Positions 4,561 to 6,276 of a stretch of 6,276 bases of DNA are shown here, piece after piece; position 1 is the stretch's first letter; every line of letters starts with the position of its first letter. Origin of the DNA: Planctomycetota bacterium (GTDB lineage Bacteria > Planctomycetota > PUPC01 > DSUN01). The position numbers and the translations under genes were made by a program. The notes under the pieces were generated by a model. That model was not told the origin of the DNA, did no database searches, and saw only the letters and a program-made list of their open reading frames with translations. Where the stretch lies: positions 1-6,276 of the forward strand of contig VGYW01000466.1 of the NCBI GenBank assembly GCA_016872875.1, given 5' to 3'.

Positions 4561-4818
4561 ATGCTCACACTGAGGAGTATGAGACACACCCGCACGAGCC
4601 GAAACATCAAGAGCTTCCGCTCGTGCCGGCAGAACACCGGCGAGCCCTGTGTGCGTGAGGACCAGACGCGCATAGCGCGTGAAGGAAAGCGGCTGGGCGC
4701 GCGCGAGGCACAACGCCGCTGGCTCGCCGATCAGTGGGCCGGGCACTTCGAGGCAGTGGCCGGGCCGTTGCGCGCGCTTCCACCCTCGGCGCGTTCCCGG
4801 CAAACGAAAGGCCGATAG
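4561..4818 (+). CDS. Small basic hypothetical protein
   Basis: The 85-aa product has no family I recognise. It is strongly basic (many R and K, including the end ARSRQTKGR), with two cysteines (in SCRQNTGEPC) and a helix-like middle (REGKRLGAREAQRRWLADQWAGHFEAV). The ATG at 4561 is supported by AAGGAGG at 4547-4553, one of the best ribosome sites in the window, which argues that it is a real gene. A second ATG at 4579 would shorten it by six residues. It fits tightly between neighbours: 14 bp after the previous stop and 3 bp before the next start. Its charge could suit RNA or acidic-protein contact, but no function is claimed. Confidence 0.6.
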   Translation: MLTLRSMRHTRTSRNIKSFRSCRQNTGEPCVREDQTRIAREGKRLGAREAQRRWLADQWAGHFEAVAGPLRALPPSARSRQTKGR

Positions 4819-4821
4819 CAA

Positions 4822-5238
4822 ATGGAGTACGCTCAGAAGATCCTTGCCAAGTCCGGGCAGCTTGAAGGAAAACGGCGCCGCAACAAGCGTTACGTCCACT
4901 CGGTTGCCTGTGCCTACTGTGGGGGCAACGGCGTGGACCCAATGTTCGGGAGCGGCAGCCACTGCCCCGTCTGCGGCGGAGCCCGTCGGATCAAAGTCGC
5001 ACCCCCGGTCGTCACCTGCTTGAGGTGTTCCGGCACAGGGCGCGAAGGCGGGAGGCTGAGCTGCCTGGCCTGTCGAGGCACAGGGGTAGCGTCGGTCCGC
5101 AAGGACGCCACCACGTGCCCCAAGTGCAAGGGCACAGGGAAAGATGGGGTCTTTTACTGTTCCCCGTGCAAGGGCCAGGGCATCGCTTCACCCGGCCTCC
5201 AACCGGAAAGGCGCTCACATGGCGAGCATTCTGGATAG
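4822..5238 (+). CDS. DnaJ-type zinc-finger protein without J domain (second copy)
   Basis: This 138-aa relative of the protein at 2750-3163 has the same layout of six CXXC pairs: CAYCGGNG (C30/C33), CPVCGGAR (C48/C51), CLRCSGTG (C66/C69), CLACRGTG (C81/C84), CPKCKGTG (C99/C102) and CSPCKGQG (C113/C116). All twelve cysteines are present, but the second motif has lost its trailing glycine (AR in place of a G-x-G ending). The N-terminus differs from the first copy, being a basic stretch GKRRRNKRY (16-24). The ATG at 4822 follows GAAAGG (4806-4811), and the stop overlaps the GvpO start by 20 bp. The pair looks like an old duplication on either side of gvpN and the two unknown genes. Zinc binding is a family expectation; a Gvp-client chaperone role is inference. 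Confidence 0.85.
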   Translation: MEYAQKILAKSGQLEGKRRRNKRYVHSVACAYCGGNGVDPMFGSGSHCPVCGGARRIKVAPPVVTCLRCSGTGREGGRLSCLACRGTGVASVRKDATTCPKCKGTGKDGVFYCSPCKGQGIASPGLQPERRSHGEHSG

Positions 5239-5578
5239 CGTGACGATGGCCCAGCGGGCCTCATCTGCGAGCGGTCCTCAGGGAGGCGGAACGGGCCCAC
5301 CGATTGAGGAGGTCCGCGAAGCCGCTATCGCCTTCTTGAGCAAGATGCTGCCGGACATCAGGCGCACGAACATCACCAAACTGGCGCCGATCAACCCCGA
5401 ACAGGGAGAATGGGAGGCTGAGGCAGATGTCCATGTGCCGAATGCGACCATAAAGGTCTTGGGCCTGCCGACACGGAAGGAAGTGCTCGATTGCCAGCCC
5501 TTCCTCCTGAGGCTGGACCGCCAACTGAAGGTCACGGCTTACGGACGTAGGGACTCCGTACAGGAAAGGGGAAAGTGA
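5219..5578 (+). CDS. gvpO: GvpO-like gas vesicle protein
   Basis: GvpO is a small soluble protein required for gas vesicle formation in haloarchaea and found in many bacterial clusters. The 119-aa product has a flexible G/S/P-rich N-terminus (to about 28). Next is the helix PIEEVREAAIAFLSKML (28-44), then the strand pattern EWEAEADVHV, and a C-terminal part in the style of the family (RLDRQLKVTAYGRRDSVQERGK), where GvpO normally has an L-D-x-D-G-x-L-x-x-Y-x-R-x-x-R-Y strand. The ATG at 5219 has GGAAAGG (5205-5211) upstream and overlaps the zinc-finger gene by 20 bp; the earlier GTG at 5144 lies deep in that gene and is rejected. The next gene starts one base after its stop. The match is by fold pattern and cluster position rather than strict motif. 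Confidence 0.75.
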   Translation: MASILDSVTMAQRASSASGPQGGGTGPPIEEVREAAIAFLSKMLPDIRRTNITKLAPINPEQGEWEAEADVHVPNATIKVLGLPTRKEVLDCQPFLLRLDRQLKVTAYGRRDSVQERGK

Positions 5579-5579
5579 C

Positions 5580-5780
5580 ATGAAGATCAACTGTCTTGCT
5601 TGCGGACACTCGGTCAACCTCGACGCCGCCTACGATGACTACGAAGGGCAAGTCAAGTGCCTCGCCTGCGGCGCGATCCTCCAGATCAAGGCGGAACAAG
5701 GCAGCGTCCGCTCGGTCCACTTCGTCGCACTGCCGCGACGCCCGACCCGCGAAGAGGTCCTCCTCGAGGGTGCGCGCTAG
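5580..5780 (+). CDS. Small two-CXXC zinc-ribbon protein
   Basis: The 66-aa product opens with MKINCLACGH and has a second knuckle VKCLACGAIL, so C5/C8 and C27/C30 would bind one zinc ion in a zinc-ribbon fold. The C-terminal half (SVRSVHFVALPRRPTREEVLLEGAR) has no recognised domain. The ATG at 5580 lies one base after the GvpO stop, with AAAGGGGAAAG upstream, which suggests coupled translation; the following gvpF/L starts 14 bp later. It is the third cysteine-knuckle protein in this cluster. Function unknown; adaptor or assembly factor by position only. Confidence 0.8.
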   Translation: MKINCLACGHSVNLDAAYDDYEGQVKCLACGAILQIKAEQGSVRSVHFVALPRRPTREEVLLEGAR

Positions 5781-5794
5781 GAAAGGAGCAGGAA

Positions 5795-6276
5795 ATGTCC
5801 AACCATGCGGCCTCACGCGCACAGGCAACCGACGAACCCATGGGCGCGCAGCAGACCGCGGCCAAGAGCGGAAGGTGTCTCTATGCCATGGTCTACGCCG
5901 CACAGGCAGGCCTGTGCGACGGCCTCGTCGGTGTGGCGGAAGGGCCCGTCTATGCCATCTCCGAGGGGCAGGTGGCGGCCGTGGTCAGCGACGTGCCCAA
6001 CAAGCGGATCCGCCCCGAGCGCCGCCACCTCGCCGCCCACCAGGGCATCCTCCGCGCGCTCTCCGAGGAGGCTGCGGTGCTCCCAATGGCCTTCGGCACC
6101 ATCGCCGACGGCGAGGAGAGCATCCGCACCATCCTTCGCTCGAACCAGGACGACTTCCTCGCCCAACTCCGCCGCGTCGAGGGCAAGGTCGAGATGGGCC
6201 TCAAGGTCGTCTGGGCAGTCCCCAACATCTTCGAATACTTCGTCGGCTTCCACGCCCCGCTGCGCGAGCTCCGCGA
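5795..6276 (+). CDS. gvpL: Second gas vesicle GvpF/GvpL protein, 3' end outside the window
   Basis: The frame is open from the ATG at 5795 to the window edge (160 codons). After an unconserved start of about 26 residues it follows the family closely: RCLYAMVYAAQ (27-37), VYAISEGQVAAVVSDV (53-68), then PERRHLAAHQGILRAL, AAVLPMAFGTI, EGKVEMGLKVVW and PNIFEYFVGF. This copy is much closer to the family consensus than the one at 576-1562 (compare AAVVSDV with AAVVSPV, and PMAFGTI with PVRFGAV). The start has AAAGGAG at 5782-5788. Internal ATG codons (for example the M at residue 16) would trim only the unconserved leader. The two paralogs probably do different jobs in the shell or its nucleation. 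GvpL versus GvpF naming is arbitrary here. Confidence 0.93.
   Translation, partial: MSNHAASRAQATDEPMGAQQTAAKSGRCLYAMVYAAQAGLCDGLVGVAEGPVYAISEGQVAAVVSDVPNKRIRPERRHLAAHQGILRALSEEAAVLPMAFGTIADGEESIRTILRSNQDDFLAQLRRVEGKVEMGLKVVWAVPNIFEYFVGFHAPLRELR

Noticed and set aside
5144..5218. Earlier start for the GvpO-like protein
   Set aside because: It is inside the zinc-finger gene, and the ATG at 5219 has a well-placed ribosome site.
5813..6253. 146-codon minus-strand frame near the right edge
   Set aside because: The plus strand here encodes an unmistakable GvpF/L running off the window, so this is its shadow.

Overview
The window is part of a gas vesicle (gvp) gene cluster. All supported genes are on the + strand, closely spaced or overlapping, in GC-rich DNA (roughly 60-65% GC by eye). 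The organism is most likely a GC-rich bacterium. Three kinds of short repeat (a 7-bp tandem array inside a gene, a degenerate 7-bp array forming an inverted repeat between genes, and a GAGCGGAGCCGAGG-type element) resemble repeats I associate with Planctomycetes, Verrucomicrobia-relatives and Chloroflexi genomes. The phylum is therefore a tentative guess, not a finding.

Layout from left to right: the 3' end of a CDC48/p97-like AAA+ ATPase (1-524); a divergent GvpF/GvpL protein (576-1562) whose gene carries an in-frame 7-bp repeat and, in its last 45 bases, a full match to the sigma-54 promoter consensus; a roughly 200-nt leader and gvpA, the main shell protein (1756-1977); a strong hairpin (2002-2050) and a second inverted repeat (2074-2136); a 168-aa protein with 33-residue periodic helical repeats, best read as a GvpC-like shell-reinforcing protein (2199-2705); a six-CXXC DnaJ-type zinc-finger protein with no J domain (2750-3163); the AAA+ ATPase GvpN (3156-4214); two small unrecognised proteins (4175-4546, 4561-4818); a second six-CXXC zinc protein (4822-5238); a GvpO-like protein (5219-5578); a 66-aa zinc ribbon (5580-5780); and the start of a second, canonical GvpF/GvpL (5795 to the window end, running off the edge).

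How it fits together (inference from the known families): GvpA polymerises into the rib shell, the GvpC-like protein would bind the outside and stiffen it, and GvpF/L, GvpN and GvpO are accessory or assembly factors. The CDC48-like ATPase and the two DnaJ-zinc-finger proteins look like dedicated chaperone or remodelling functions for the very hydrophobic GvpA. Transcription of gvpA appears to be set by sigma-54 from inside the preceding gene, with a post-gvpA hairpin that could favour a short abundant gvpA transcript over the long operon mRNA. Other usual members (gvpK, gvpG, gvpJ or gvpS) are not seen here and could lie beyond the right edge.
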